Below, piece after piece: positions 34,632 to 42,708 of a stretch of 64,000 bases of DNA. The stretch comes from JAICNG01 sp035249985 (lineage in GTDB: Bacteria > Gemmatimonadota > Gemmatimonadetes > Gemmatimonadales > Gemmatimonadaceae), in assembly GCA_035249985.1 (NCBI GenBank), contig DATFFP010000091.1, positions 10,277 through 74,276 on the forward strand, written 5' to 3'. The first letter of the stretch is position 1. Every line of letters starts with the position of its first letter. The notes below the pieces were generated by a model. It saw only the letters and a list, made by a program, of their open reading frames with translations, was not told the DNA's origin and searched no databases. The position numbers and the translations under genes were made by a program.

Positions 34632-35845
34632 GGCGTCGGGGGCGTGGTATCCCGAGGAGTCGTATCCGGACGCGGTGCAGGCGACACCGGTGGTATCGGT
34701 GTCACGGGAATCACCGGTGCCGCCGTGTCCCTTCTCACAGTATCGCGCCGGGCCGTGTCGCGCCGCGCTGGAGCTGTATCGCGGCGTACCGGAGTCGTAT
34801 CGCGTCGCACGGGTGCGGTGTCGCGCCGGACGGGTGCCTGTCGCCGCACGGTGTCGCGCCGCACGGTGTCCCGACGAGCAGGCGCCGGCGTACGTCTAAC
34901 TGCAGTATCTACCCGTGTCGCGGCCGGGCGTGCCGCGCGCTGACGCGCAGTGTCGGCCCGCGCCTTGGCGAGCGAATCCGCACGCCGAGCCGAGTCGGCC
35001 GCGAGGCTGTCCGGGGAGGCAAGCTCCCACACGCCGTCGACGCCCGAGCCGGCGCGCTGCGGGTGCAGGATCATCACGCTGCTGACGTCCGCCGGAAGCA
35101 CCGCGGGCCGCAGGAGATACGTGTTCGCCCAGACCTCGGACGTGCGCAGCTCACGCTGGACGACGCCAATGGGAATTCCGCGTGGATAGACGCCGCCGAG
35201 TCCGGAGCTCACGATCAGCGTGCCGGGCGTCAGTGACGTCCGCAGCGGGACACCGCGCATTTCGAGGAGATAGCGATCCGGTTCGTCACCCAGGTGCGGC
35301 CCGACGATTCCGAATGCGCTGCCATCCGCGGATTGGGCGCTGACCCGGAAGTCGGTGTGCGGCCAGACGATCGCGATGCTCTTCGTCGGATCGACGATTC
35401 TGACCATCCCGACGAGTCCCTCCGCGGCCACCACGGGACTGAACTGTCGCACGCCGGCACGCGAGCCCGCCGAGAGGACGACGGTGTACTCTTCGCCCGG
35501 ACTGCGGCTGAAGAGCGCCTCGGCGGGGACGAAGCCCCAGCGGAGTCGTCGGCCAAGTCCGAGCATGCGCCGGAGCCTCGCATTCTCGCGCTCGAGCTCG
35601 GGAGCCGTCATGGCAGCGAGGACGACGGAGTCGCGCTCCGCCCGCGTGCGCTCGCGCGCTTCCCACGCGCGGCGCGTGAGCTCGGCGTTGTATTGCAGGG
35701 AGAGCAACGGCGCCACGACACTGCGGCGCATGGCCGCCGCGAAGGGATCGCGCACCGCCTGCGGGAGCGTGAGCGTGACGATCGACAGCGCCACGCACGC
35801 GCCTAACAGCAGCGTGTCGCGTCGTCCCGAAACGCGCGATGCCAC
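34628..35845 (-). CDS. mreC: Rod shape-determining protein MreC with repetitive Arg-Asp-Thr tail
   Basis: Periplasmic scaffold of the elongasome. 405 aa: N-terminal membrane helix (about residues 8-25), coiled-coil segment (about 50-95), then the two beta-barrel MreC core with VRIVDPTKSIAIVWPHTDFRVSAQ and SSGLGGVYPRGIPIGVV. After about residue 275 the sequence leaves the family: residues 314-377 hold eight RRDT units in A/T-P-V-R-R-D-T type repeats, then a Pro/Thr-rich end. The tail is strongly basic and would sit in the periplasm. Confidence 0.93.
   Translation of the reverse strand: MASRVSGRRDTLLLGACVALSIVTLTLPQAVRDPFAAAMRRSVVAPLLSLQYNAELTRRAWEARERTRAERDSVVLAAMTAPELERENARLRRMLGLGRRLRWGFVPAEALFSRSPGEEYTVVLSAGSRAGVRQFSPVVAAEGLVGMVRIVDPTKSIAIVWPHTDFRVSAQSADGSAFGIVGPHLGDEPDRYLLEMRGVPLRTSLTPGTLIVSSGLGGVYPRGIPIGVVQRELRTSEVWANTYLLRPAVLPADVSSVMILHPQRAGSGVDGVWELASPDSLAADSARRADSLAKARADTARQRAARPAATRVDTAVRRTPAPARRDTVRRDTVRRQAPVRRDTAPVRRDTTPVRRDTAPARRDTARRDTVRRDTAAPVIPVTPIPPVSPAPRPDTTPRDTTPPTP
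34715..34906 (-). repeat. Degenerate tandem repeat encoding the RRDT tail of MreC
   Basis: In-frame repeats coding for PVRRDTA/ARRDTV-type units (eight RRDT copies in 64 residues). Unit length varies between about 12 and 21 nt, and the frame is kept throughout. Confidence 0.85.
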
Positions 35846-35853
35846 GGGTCAGC

Positions 35854-36891
35854 TCAGGTGCTCAGGACCGACCAGTACTTCTCCTCGTCGTCGAGAATGC
35901 GTCCGGTCCCGCGCACCACGCAGGTGAGCGGATCCTCATCGACATGAATCGGAAGGCTGGTTTCCTGAGAGAGCAGGAGGTCGAGCCCGCGAATCAGCGC
36001 GCCGCCGCCCGTCATGACGATCCCGCGGTCGACGATGTCGCTGGCGAGCTCGGGCGGCGTGATCTCCAGCGCGCGACGCACGGCGTCGACGATCTGCTGG
36101 ATCGGCTCCTGAATCGCTTCGCGGATCTCGCTCGAGTGCACGCGAACCGTCTTCGGGATGCCGCTGACGAGATCGCGTCCTTTCACTTCCATCTCGCGCT
36201 CTTCACCCACCGGCGCCGCGGATCCGATCTGGATCTTGATCTGCTCGGCGGTGGGCTCGCCGATGAGCAGATTGTAGTTCTTGCGCATGAACTGCACGAT
36301 CGACGTGTCGAGCTCGTCACCCCCGGTGCGGATCGACGTGTCACTGACGATGCCGGAGAGCGCGATGACGGCGATCTCGGTCGTGCCGCCGCCGATGTCG
36401 ATCACCATGTTCCCGGTCGGGGTCTCGACCGGCAGGCCGACGCCGATCGCCGCCGCCATCGGCTCGGCGACCATGAAGACCTCCTTCGCGCCGGCACCTA
36501 ACGCGGAGTCGCGGACCGCGCGCTTCTCCACCTCGGTGATCCCCGAGGGGACGCATACGATCACGCGCGGCTTCACCTTGAAGACGTGATTGTCGATGAT
36601 GAGCTGGAGGAAATAGCGCAGCATCTTCTCCGTCACGTCGAAGTCAGCGATGACGCCGTCCTTCATCGGGCGGACGGCGATCACGCCTTCCGGCGTGCGG
36701 CCGAGCATGCGCTTTGCTTCCAAGCCCACGCCCTTGATCTTGCCCGACGCGCGATCGATCGCCACGACCGAGGGCTCGTTGAGCACAATGCCCTCGCCCT
36801 TCACGTAGATCAGCGTGTTTGCAGTTCCGAGGTCGACGGCGATCGCGTTGGCGGGAAAGAGCGAGCGCGACTTGAAGAATGGCCAGCGCAT
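35854..36891 (-). CDS. mreB: Rod shape-determining actin homologue MreB
   Basis: Actin-fold filament protein that positions cell-wall elongation, implying rod-shaped cells or a history of them. 345 aa. Nucleotide-binding motifs: AVDLGTANTLIYV (phosphate 1), DIGGGTTEIAV (phosphate 2), and TGGGALIRGLD (adenosine). The N-terminus MRWPFFKSRSLF is basic and amphipathic, suited to membrane contact. First gene of the elongasome run, with a promoter 74 nt upstream. Confidence 0.97.
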   Translation of the reverse strand: MRWPFFKSRSLFPANAIAVDLGTANTLIYVKGEGIVLNEPSVVAIDRASGKIKGVGLEAKRMLGRTPEGVIAVRPMKDGVIADFDVTEKMLRYFLQLIIDNHVFKVKPRVIVCVPSGITEVEKRAVRDSALGAGAKEVFMVAEPMAAAIGVGLPVETPTGNMVIDIGGGTTEIAVIALSGIVSDTSIRTGGDELDTSIVQFMRKNYNLLIGEPTAEQIKIQIGSAAPVGEEREMEVKGRDLVSGIPKTVRVHSSEIREAIQEPIQQIVDAVRRALEITPPELASDIVDRGIVMTGGGALIRGLDLLLSQETSLPIHVDEDPLTCVVRGTGRILDDEEKYWSVLST

Positions 36892-36964
36892 TAGTAAGCG
36901 GATCCGGCGTTCCGAGCGGAACGGCAGCGATGAGAAGGCAGGCGGTCCTGCACGGTCGGCTGAA

Positions 36965-36993
36965 AGTCTAGCGGCGCACTACAGCAACGGCAA
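36965..36993 (-). promoter_or_regulatory. Probable promoter of mreB
   Basis: Minus strand TTGCCG (36988-36993), 17-nt spacer, TAGACT (36965-36970). It would give a leader of about 65 nt. It lies in the same divergent gap as the ferredoxin promoter but does not overlap it. Confidence 0.6.
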
Positions 36994-37002
36994 GGCATTG
37001 GC

Positions 37003-37032
37003 TTGACACAACCTACACCACTTGGATATATC
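37003..37032 (+). promoter_or_regulatory. Promoter of the ferredoxin-reductase pair, probably leaderless
   Basis: Perfect -35 TTGACA (37003-37008), 18-nt spacer, TATATC (37027-37032). The ATG at 37039 lies 7 nt after the -10 box, which is where transcription should start. No ribosome-binding sequence precedes the ATG. Confidence 0.7.
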
Positions 37033-37038
37033 GCGCGC

Positions 37039-37269
37039 ATGCCTCGCTCCCTCCCCGCTCTCGTGGCGGTCGTCGACGTTCAGCTGTGCGACGCTTGTGG
37101 ACTGTGTTTGCCGCTCTGCCCACCGATGGCGATCGCCATGCGTCGCGATGGGCTTGTCATTGACGATCGAGCGTGCACGGCGTGTCAGAAGTGCATCGCG
37201 CCGTGTCCGGTGGGTGCGCTCACCATGGTTCCGCGTCTCGGAGATGTACCCGCGCCGCTCGTGGCATGA
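37039..37269 (+). CDS. Small 2[4Fe-4S] ferredoxin
   Basis: 76-aa electron carrier with two complete cluster motifs: Cys17, 20, 23, 27 (CDACGLCLPLCP) and Cys46, 49, 52, 56 (CTACQKCIAPCP). The TTG at 37003 in the same frame is the promoter -35 box, so the ATG at 37039 is the start. The stop overlaps the ATG of the flavoprotein gene (ATGA), which strongly suggests that it is the electron donor of that reductase. Confidence 0.9.
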   Translation: MPRSLPALVAVVDVQLCDACGLCLPLCPPMAIAMRRDGLVIDDRACTACQKCIAPCPVGALTMVPRLGDVPAPLVA

Positions 37270-38438
37270 CGCTCGAGCGGGCGGATGTGGTCGTGGTGGG
37301 TGGAGGGCCGGCCGGGCTCATTGCGGCCCGTGAGACGGCCAGCGCCGGGCTCGACGTGGTCCTGGTCGAGCGCGATCGGGCGATCGGCGCGCCGGTGCGA
37401 TGCGGCGAGGGCGTCGGCAGCCGCGGCCTCAGCGAATTCATCTCTCCCGCGGGAGCGAGCTGGGTGGCCCGCCGCATCACGCGAGTGATTTTCTGGGCGC
37501 CCGATGGAACGGAAGTCCGCGTCGCAGAAGGTGATGTGGGTTACATTCTCGACCGCTCGCGCTTCGAGCCGGCGCTCGCGGCTGAGGCAGGAAGCGCCGG
37601 CGCGGACATTCGCGTCCGGACCGAGGCGGTCGCCCTTGCGCGCCAGGGAGATGGTTGGCGCGTCTCCCTTCGCGGACCCCACGGGGCGACCGACATCGAC
37701 GCGCGCATCGTCATCGCCGCGGATGGGGTCGAGGCCCTCGTCGCGCGGTGGGCTGGCCTCGATACACGTGTCCCCGCTCGCGACATGGAGAGCTGCGCGC
37801 AGTACGTCGTGTCCAACATCTCGTTCGATCCCGACGCGATCTACCTTCACTTCGGCCACGGTGTCGCGCCCGGGGGCTATGCATGGCTCTTTCCCAAGGA
37901 CGTCGGCGTGGCGAACGTCGGTCTGGGGATCGTCGCCTTACGAGCGGGCGGCCGCCACGCGCGCGCGTGGCTCGACGACTACATGGCCCGGTACTTTCCT
38001 CAGGGAATCACGACGGGGTACACGGTCGGTGGTGTCATCGTCCATCCCACGATCAAGCAGACGGTCACCGATGGTCTGCTCGTCTGTGGCGACGCCGCGC
38101 ACATGGTGAACCCCCTCAGCGGCGGCGGCATCGTGAACGCGATGAAAGCGGGTCGCCTCGCCGCGCGCGTCGCGGCGCAGGCGCTGGCGACCGGCGATAC
38201 GTCGGCCGCGCGCCTGCAATGCTACCACGACGAGTGGATGCGCATGCTCGGCGACGACCACCTGCGCTACTACCGCCTCAAGGAAGCGATCAGCAAGTTC
38301 GACGACGCCTTTCTCGATGGGCTGGCCCGCACCGTCAACGAGATTCCTCCACAGCGTCGAACGCTCGGGCGGATCTTCGCCAGTGCGCTCGTGCACCATC
38401 CCACGCTCGTGCCGGTGGCTGCGCGGTTTTTCGTGTAA
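37266..38438 (+). CDS. Geranylgeranyl-reductase-family flavoprotein
   Basis: 390-aa FAD enzyme of the GGR/ChlP/digeranylgeranylglycerophospholipid reductase family, which saturate isoprenoid chains. FAD motifs: VVVGGGPAGLIAARETA near the N-terminus, GAPVRCGEGVG, and the C-terminal FAD-phosphate block LLVCGDAAHMVNPLSGGGI. Paired with a ferredoxin through a 4-nt overlap. Possible substrates include the menaquinone side chain, carotenoid or chlorophyll-type prenyl groups; the sequence does not decide. Confidence 0.88.
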   Translation: MTLERADVVVVGGGPAGLIAARETASAGLDVVLVERDRAIGAPVRCGEGVGSRGLSEFISPAGASWVARRITRVIFWAPDGTEVRVAEGDVGYILDRSRFEPALAAEAGSAGADIRVRTEAVALARQGDGWRVSLRGPHGATDIDARIVIAADGVEALVARWAGLDTRVPARDMESCAQYVVSNISFDPDAIYLHFGHGVAPGGYAWLFPKDVGVANVGLGIVALRAGGRHARAWLDDYMARYFPQGITTGYTVGGVIVHPTIKQTVTDGLLVCGDAAHMVNPLSGGGIVNAMKAGRLAARVAAQALATGDTSAARLQCYHDEWMRMLGDDHLRYYRLKEAISKFDDAFLDGLARTVNEIPPQRRTLGRIFASALVHHPTLVPVAARFFV

Positions 38439-38449
38439 GCGCTCGGCCG

Positions 38450-38528
38450 CACGAGCCCCCGCATTCGGGCATCCAGGTTCACAATTGAGACGCGGATTCT
38501 TGGATGCCAGCCCGCTGCCTCGTGCGAT
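38450..38528. terminator. Imperfect inverted repeat between convergent genes
   Basis: In the 90-nt gap between the flavoprotein (plus) and the PAP2 gene (minus), GCACGAG...GGCATCCA on the left meets TGGATGCC...CTCGTGC on the right. Arms are broken by mismatches and there is no T-run, so a bidirectional terminator role is only suggested. Confidence 0.4.
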
Positions 38529-39434
38529 CTAGAAAGCTCGCCGCCAGCCGACCACCACCGTCTGCTCGCCTGACGAGCGGCCGGCACTGAGCAGGAGATC
38601 TCCGCCGAACGGGCCGAGCGCGTGATCAGGAGCCCCGTTCGCGCGCGCACGCGCACGGCGGCCGATCACGCGGCCAAAGGCATGGCCCACCAACATTCCC
38701 GTGAACGTGTCGGAGAGCCAGTGGCGCTGATCGGCCACGCGGCCCAATCCCACGCCGATGGCCACCAGGTACAACACGGGCTCGGCGGGGCCGAGGTCGA
38801 AGCGCTCGTTCCAGTACGTCACGCATCCCATGATGTTGCCGGCATGCCCGCCATAGAACGAATGCTCGCGCCATGGGCCCGCACCGAGCTCAATGTCGTA
38901 CTGATCCCCGTTCGCGGTGAGCGGGCGCTCGCGGGAGATGATCGCGTACGAGCCGTGGTGAACGAGAATGTTCGCCTGCTGCGTGCTGGCGCATCCCATG
39001 CCCGCGTCCCGCAGCGCGCGGGAGTCAAAGGCGAAGCCGAGCAGATACAATACACCTGACAGCGGCTGCAACCGCTTCCCGCTGCCGAGATCGATGAGTC
39101 CGGTGTTGTGCCCCTCGCGGAACACATCGAGGCCGCGCATGAATGCCGAGCGCGGGTGGCGCGCCATCGCACGCTGCACGTCGTCGTCGACGACCAGCGT
39201 CGCGCCCACGAACGCGGCACTCGCGGCAAACGTCATCCACTCCTGCCGATCGGCGTGAAGTGGGGAGGCCCAGACGTGCAGGATGTCGCGAATGCCGTAC
39301 TCGAAATCGCGACCGACGCTCTGCAGAGTGCGTTGAGCGCCGGCGCTACTCGCAAGGCATGCCGTTGCGCAGGCAGCGGCGAGGAGATGTGCGGTCACCG
39401 CACGCACACTGGTTCGCTCCGTGATGGCGATCAC
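38529..39434 (-). CDS. Exported PAP2-superfamily protein
   Basis: 301 aa from a GTG. Signal peptide (about residues 1-33, ending SSAGAQ). The acid-phosphatase motifs are recognisable but not perfect: RERP for motif 1 (its Lys is not seen), SFYGGHAGN for motif 2 where PSGH is usual, and R-x5-H-x3-D intact in GRVADQRHWLSD. So it may act on a lipid pyrophosphate such as undecaprenyl pyrophosphate, or may have lost activity. Last gene of the run from rpsO. Confidence 0.78.
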   Translation of the reverse strand: MIAITERTSVRAVTAHLLAAACATACLASSAGAQRTLQSVGRDFEYGIRDILHVWASPLHADRQEWMTFAASAAFVGATLVVDDDVQRAMARHPRSAFMRGLDVFREGHNTGLIDLGSGKRLQPLSGVLYLLGFAFDSRALRDAGMGCASTQQANILVHHGSYAIISRERPLTANGDQYDIELGAGPWREHSFYGGHAGNIMGCVTYWNERFDLGPAEPVLYLVAIGVGLGRVADQRHWLSDTFTGMLVGHAFGRVIGRRARARANGAPDHALGPFGGDLLLSAGRSSGEQTVVVGWRRAF

Positions 39435-39464
39435 GGCGACACGTAAAGCAAGAGGTGCGCCGGG

Positions 39465-40268
39465 CTATCCCGGAGTTTGACGCACCGGGTTCCTCCCGAA
39501 TCCTCGCCCGGCGCCGCGCTGAATCAACGCCGTCCCTACGGAGGCACGATTCGCGACCGTCGCGACGGCGCGCTCGACGTGTCGCAACGGTCCCGTTCCC
39601 GGGCGTGGAGGGGACCAGACATACACCGGCAGTCGCGGAATGGCCATCGGATCCCCGGTCCACGACGACGCGAGCGTAAAGCCCACGTCGTACCCCGCCT
39701 CACGCGCCAGCGCATACTCCCGCGACGCGCACGCGCCGAACGGATAGCTGACGCCCCGCGGTTCGGCGTCGAGGGCTCGGCGGAGATCGCGGCGTGACCC
39801 ATGTAGCTCCTCGGCCGCTCTCGCATCGCTTATCCAGGTGAGGCGCGGATGTGTGACCGTGTGCGACGCGAACGTGATGCCGCGGGATTGCCAGCGGCGC
39901 ATGTCTCGCCACGTGAGATGCGGAAAGCGACGGCCGCCGTACGCGACGTCCCATCGGTTCAGTCGGCCGGCGTACGCCGTGATGACGAAGCACGTGGCGG
40001 CGAAGCCGTGAGCTTCGAGAACCGGGAACGCATGCTCACGCAACCCGCGATACGCATCGTCGAACGTGATCGCGATTTCGTTGGGTGCAACCGCCCGGTC
40101 GCCCCGCGCGCACGAGGCGACTTCGTCGAGCGTCAACGTCCGCCAGCCGTCGGCCGCCAGGCGCTCGATCTGCCGAGCAAACCGGCGCGGCGAGATCCGC
40201 GTGACGCCCAGCTCCAGACGTCGATCGACTTTGTGATAGCAGAGGATGCGCGGCACAGACGGCATCAT
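39465..40268 (-). CDS. Polysaccharide deacetylase (NodB-type) family protein
   Basis: 267 aa. NodB motif 1 is AITFDDAYRGL (two Asp) and motif 2 is SHTVTHPRL (two His), which together form the metal site. The ATG-ATG at 40268 has GGAGG upstream, and the frame before it overlaps ald. There is no signal peptide from that start, so it may be cytoplasmic or membrane-associated. Acts on an N-acetylated glycan; which one is unknown. 23 nt after ald. Confidence 0.87.
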   Translation of the reverse strand: MMPSVPRILCYHKVDRRLELGVTRISPRRFARQIERLAADGWRTLTLDEVASCARGDRAVAPNEIAITFDDAYRGLREHAFPVLEAHGFAATCFVITAYAGRLNRWDVAYGGRRFPHLTWRDMRRWQSRGITFASHTVTHPRLTWISDARAAEELHGSRRDLRRALDAEPRGVSYPFGACASREYALAREAGYDVGFTLASSWTGDPMAIPRLPVYVWSPPRPGTGPLRHVERAVATVANRASVGTALIQRGAGRGFGRNPVRQTPG

Positions 40269-40291
40269 GACGCAGCCCTCCTCCCCACCGA

Positions 40292-41407
40292 TCAGGCGAT
40301 CGCCTTCTCGACGTCCATGGACTCGAGTCCGAACGCCTCCGCGACCGCGGGATACACCACCTTGCCATCGATCATGTTGAGTCCCTTGCGCAACGCGGGA
40401 TTGTCGCGTACGGCGGCCTTCCACCCCTTGTTCGCGAGCTGCAGCGCATAGGGGAGCGTCGCGTTGGTGAGTGCCAGGGTCGATGTTCGAGGCACCGCGC
40501 CAGGCATGTTCGCCACGCCGTAGTGAATGACGCCGTCGATGACGTAGGTCGGATTCTCATGCGTGGTCGGCTTGATCGTCTCGACGCAGCCACCCTGGTC
40601 GACCGCGACATCCACGATGACGCTGCCGGGCTGCATTTTCTTGAGATCCTCCCGCCGCACCAGCGATGGCGCCTTCGCGCCGGGGATCAGCACCGCTCCG
40701 ACCACCAGATCGGCCGTCTGAATCTGCTCGAGAACCGCGAACCGGTTCGAGTGCAGAAGCGACACGTTGGCTGGCATGACATCCGAGAGATAGCGCAGCC
40801 GCTCGAGCGAGATATCGAGAATGACGACGTGCGCACCCATCCCGGCCGCCATCTTCGCCGCGTTGATCCCGACGATACCCCCGCCGAGGATGACCACCCG
40901 TGCCGGCAGCACCCCCGGCACGCCGCCTAACAACACACCGCGGCCGCCGTACAGCTTCTCGAGATACTTCGCGCCCTCCTGCACCGCCATGCGGCCGGCC
41001 ACCTCCGACATTGGCGTCAGGAGCGGCAGCTCTCGTGACGGCAGCTCGACAGTCTCATACGCGATGCACACAGCCCCGCTCTCGAGGTGAGCGCGGGTGA
41101 GCGCCTCGTCGGCCGCGAAGTGAAAGTAGGTGAAGATCGTCTGGCCGCGGCGCATGCGCGGCCACTCGGGCTCGATCGGCTCCTTCACCTTCATGATCAT
41201 GTCCGCGTCGTGCCACACGGCATCCGCATCGGGGGCGATGCGCGCGCCGGTCTTGGCGTACAGCTCATCGCTGAACCCGCTTCCTTCGCCAGCGCCCCGC
41301 TCGACGACCACCGAATGCCCCGCCGCGACCAGCGCCTCCGCTCCTGCCGGCACCAGCGCCACACGGTTCTCGTTGGTCTTGATCTCCTTCGGAACGCCGA
41401 TCTTCAT
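40292..41407 (-). CDS. ald: Alanine dehydrogenase
   Basis: NAD-dependent interconversion of alanine and pyruvate plus ammonia. 371 aa. Family blocks: MKIGVPKEIKTNENRVAL at the N-terminus, YFHFAADEALT, and the Rossmann region VVILGGGIVGINAAKMAAGM. The C-terminal NMPGAVPRTSTLALTNATLPY is diagnostic against the related transhydrogenase alpha subunit. ATG at 41407 is taken because homology begins there. Confidence 0.96.
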   Translation of the reverse strand: MKIGVPKEIKTNENRVALVPAGAEALVAAGHSVVVERGAGEGSGFSDELYAKTGARIAPDADAVWHDADMIMKVKEPIEPEWPRMRRGQTIFTYFHFAADEALTRAHLESGAVCIAYETVELPSRELPLLTPMSEVAGRMAVQEGAKYLEKLYGGRGVLLGGVPGVLPARVVILGGGIVGINAAKMAAGMGAHVVILDISLERLRYLSDVMPANVSLLHSNRFAVLEQIQTADLVVGAVLIPGAKAPSLVRREDLKKMQPGSVIVDVAVDQGGCVETIKPTTHENPTYVIDGVIHYGVANMPGAVPRTSTLALTNATLPYALQLANKGWKAAVRDNPALRKGLNMIDGKVVYPAVAEAFGLESMDVEKAIA

Positions 41408-41439
41408 ACGTGTCGGATGGAGTAGAAGGGTGAACGCCC

Positions 41440-42708
41440 TTACTGAATGGCTTTTGGTCCGAGGCTCACCACCGTCTGCGCGCCCGGCGAAAAATAGTCG
41501 CGGCACACGGTGCGCACCTGCTCCTCGGTAATCGCATCGATCTCCGCCAGCAGCTGATCCAGCGTCCGGTACGGCTCCCCGTAGAGGTCGACACCCGCGG
41601 CACGATACATCCGCGAGGACACACTCTCCAGAGACAGCGTACTCTGTCCCTTGAGCTGGCTCTTCCCCGATTCGACTTCCTCCGGTGTCAACCCGTCGGC
41701 AGCGACCCGCGACAGCTCCTCGCGAATCGCCGCGGCCGCGTCAGCGGCCGTCTCCGGCGCCGTCCCGACGTAAACGCCGTGGACGCCCGTGTCGGCGTGG
41801 AACGACTGGAACGTGTAGACCGAGTATGCGAGGCCGAGCTCCTCGCGCACGCGCTGAAACAGGCGTGAGCTCATGCCTGCACCGAGTACCGTGCTCACAA
41901 GTACGGCCGCGTACCGCAGCGGGTGGCCGTGGGCCATCATCGGCGATCCATAGACGATGTGAGTCTGCGCCGCCTCTTTCGCGACGTGACGGTAGCCTGG
42001 CACCGCAGCAACCGGGGTCGGCGCGGAGAGTGGGGTTGCGTCCCCGCGATCCACAGCCGCCCAGCCGGTACGCTCCAGTGCATCCAGCAGGCGGTCGTGC
42101 TGCACGTTGCCCGCCGCCGCGACGATGAGCTGCGGCGGGTGATACGCGCGCTCGTGGAGCTCCCGCAGCTCGCGGACGCCGAGCGCCGAGACGGTGTCCC
42201 GGGTCCCGAGAATCGAGTAGCCGTACGGATGCTGTCCCCACAGCGCCTCGTTATGCAGCTCGAAGACGAGATCGTCGGGGGTGTCCTCGACCATGCTGAT
42301 CTCCTCGAGGACCACGCGCCGCTCGAGCTTGAGATCCTCGGCGCGCAGCAGCGGCCGAAAGACGAGGTCGGCGATGACGTCGGCCGCGTGCCCGAGATGC
42401 TCGTCCAGGACGCGCGCCTGATAGGAGGTGTGCTCGCGCGCCGTATAGGCGTCGAGCGCTCCGCCCAGCGTCTCCAGCGAGAGCGCGATGTCCTTGGCGC
42501 TGCGGGTCGGCGTGCCCTTGAACACCATGTGCTCGAGGAGATGCGACACGCCCATGCGCTCGCGCGGCTCGTGGACCGACGCCGCGCGGACCCAGGCGCC
42601 GAATGCGATCGACCGTACTCCCGGCATGTGCTCGGAGAGTACGGTCAACCCGTTAGGCAGGACAGTCCGGTGGAGCGCGCCCTCCGCGTCGAAGGGCTCG
42701 CGGCTCAC
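41440..42708 (-). CDS. M16-family zinc peptidase
   Basis: 422-aa processing-peptidase-like protease. The inverted zinc motif H-x-x-E-H is HLLEH (about residues 56-60) inside MGVSHLLEHMVFKGT, with the distal Glu in a downstream helix. The C-terminal inactive-like domain has the R/Y pair region around GLAYSVYTFQSF. GTG start overlapping the pnp stop (GTGA), the common bacterial arrangement. No signal peptide is seen. Confidence 0.93.
   Translation of the reverse strand: MSREPFDAEGALHRTVLPNGLTVLSEHMPGVRSIAFGAWVRAASVHEPRERMGVSHLLEHMVFKGTPTRSAKDIALSLETLGGALDAYTAREHTSYQARVLDEHLGHAADVIADLVFRPLLRAEDLKLERRVVLEEISMVEDTPDDLVFELHNEALWGQHPYGYSILGTRDTVSALGVRELRELHERAYHPPQLIVAAAGNVQHDRLLDALERTGWAAVDRGDATPLSAPTPVAAVPGYRHVAKEAAQTHIVYGSPMMAHGHPLRYAAVLVSTVLGAGMSSRLFQRVREELGLAYSVYTFQSFHADTGVHGVYVGTAPETAADAAAAIREELSRVAADGLTPEEVESGKSQLKGQSTLSLESVSSRMYRAAGVDLYGEPYRTLDQLLAEIDAITEEQVRTVCRDYFSPGAQTVVSLGPKAIQ

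Noticed and set aside
37003..37041. TTG at 37003 as start of the ferredoxin
   Set aside because: This TTG is part of a perfect TTGACA -35 box, with a -10 box further on; the ferredoxin fold begins after the ATG at 37039.
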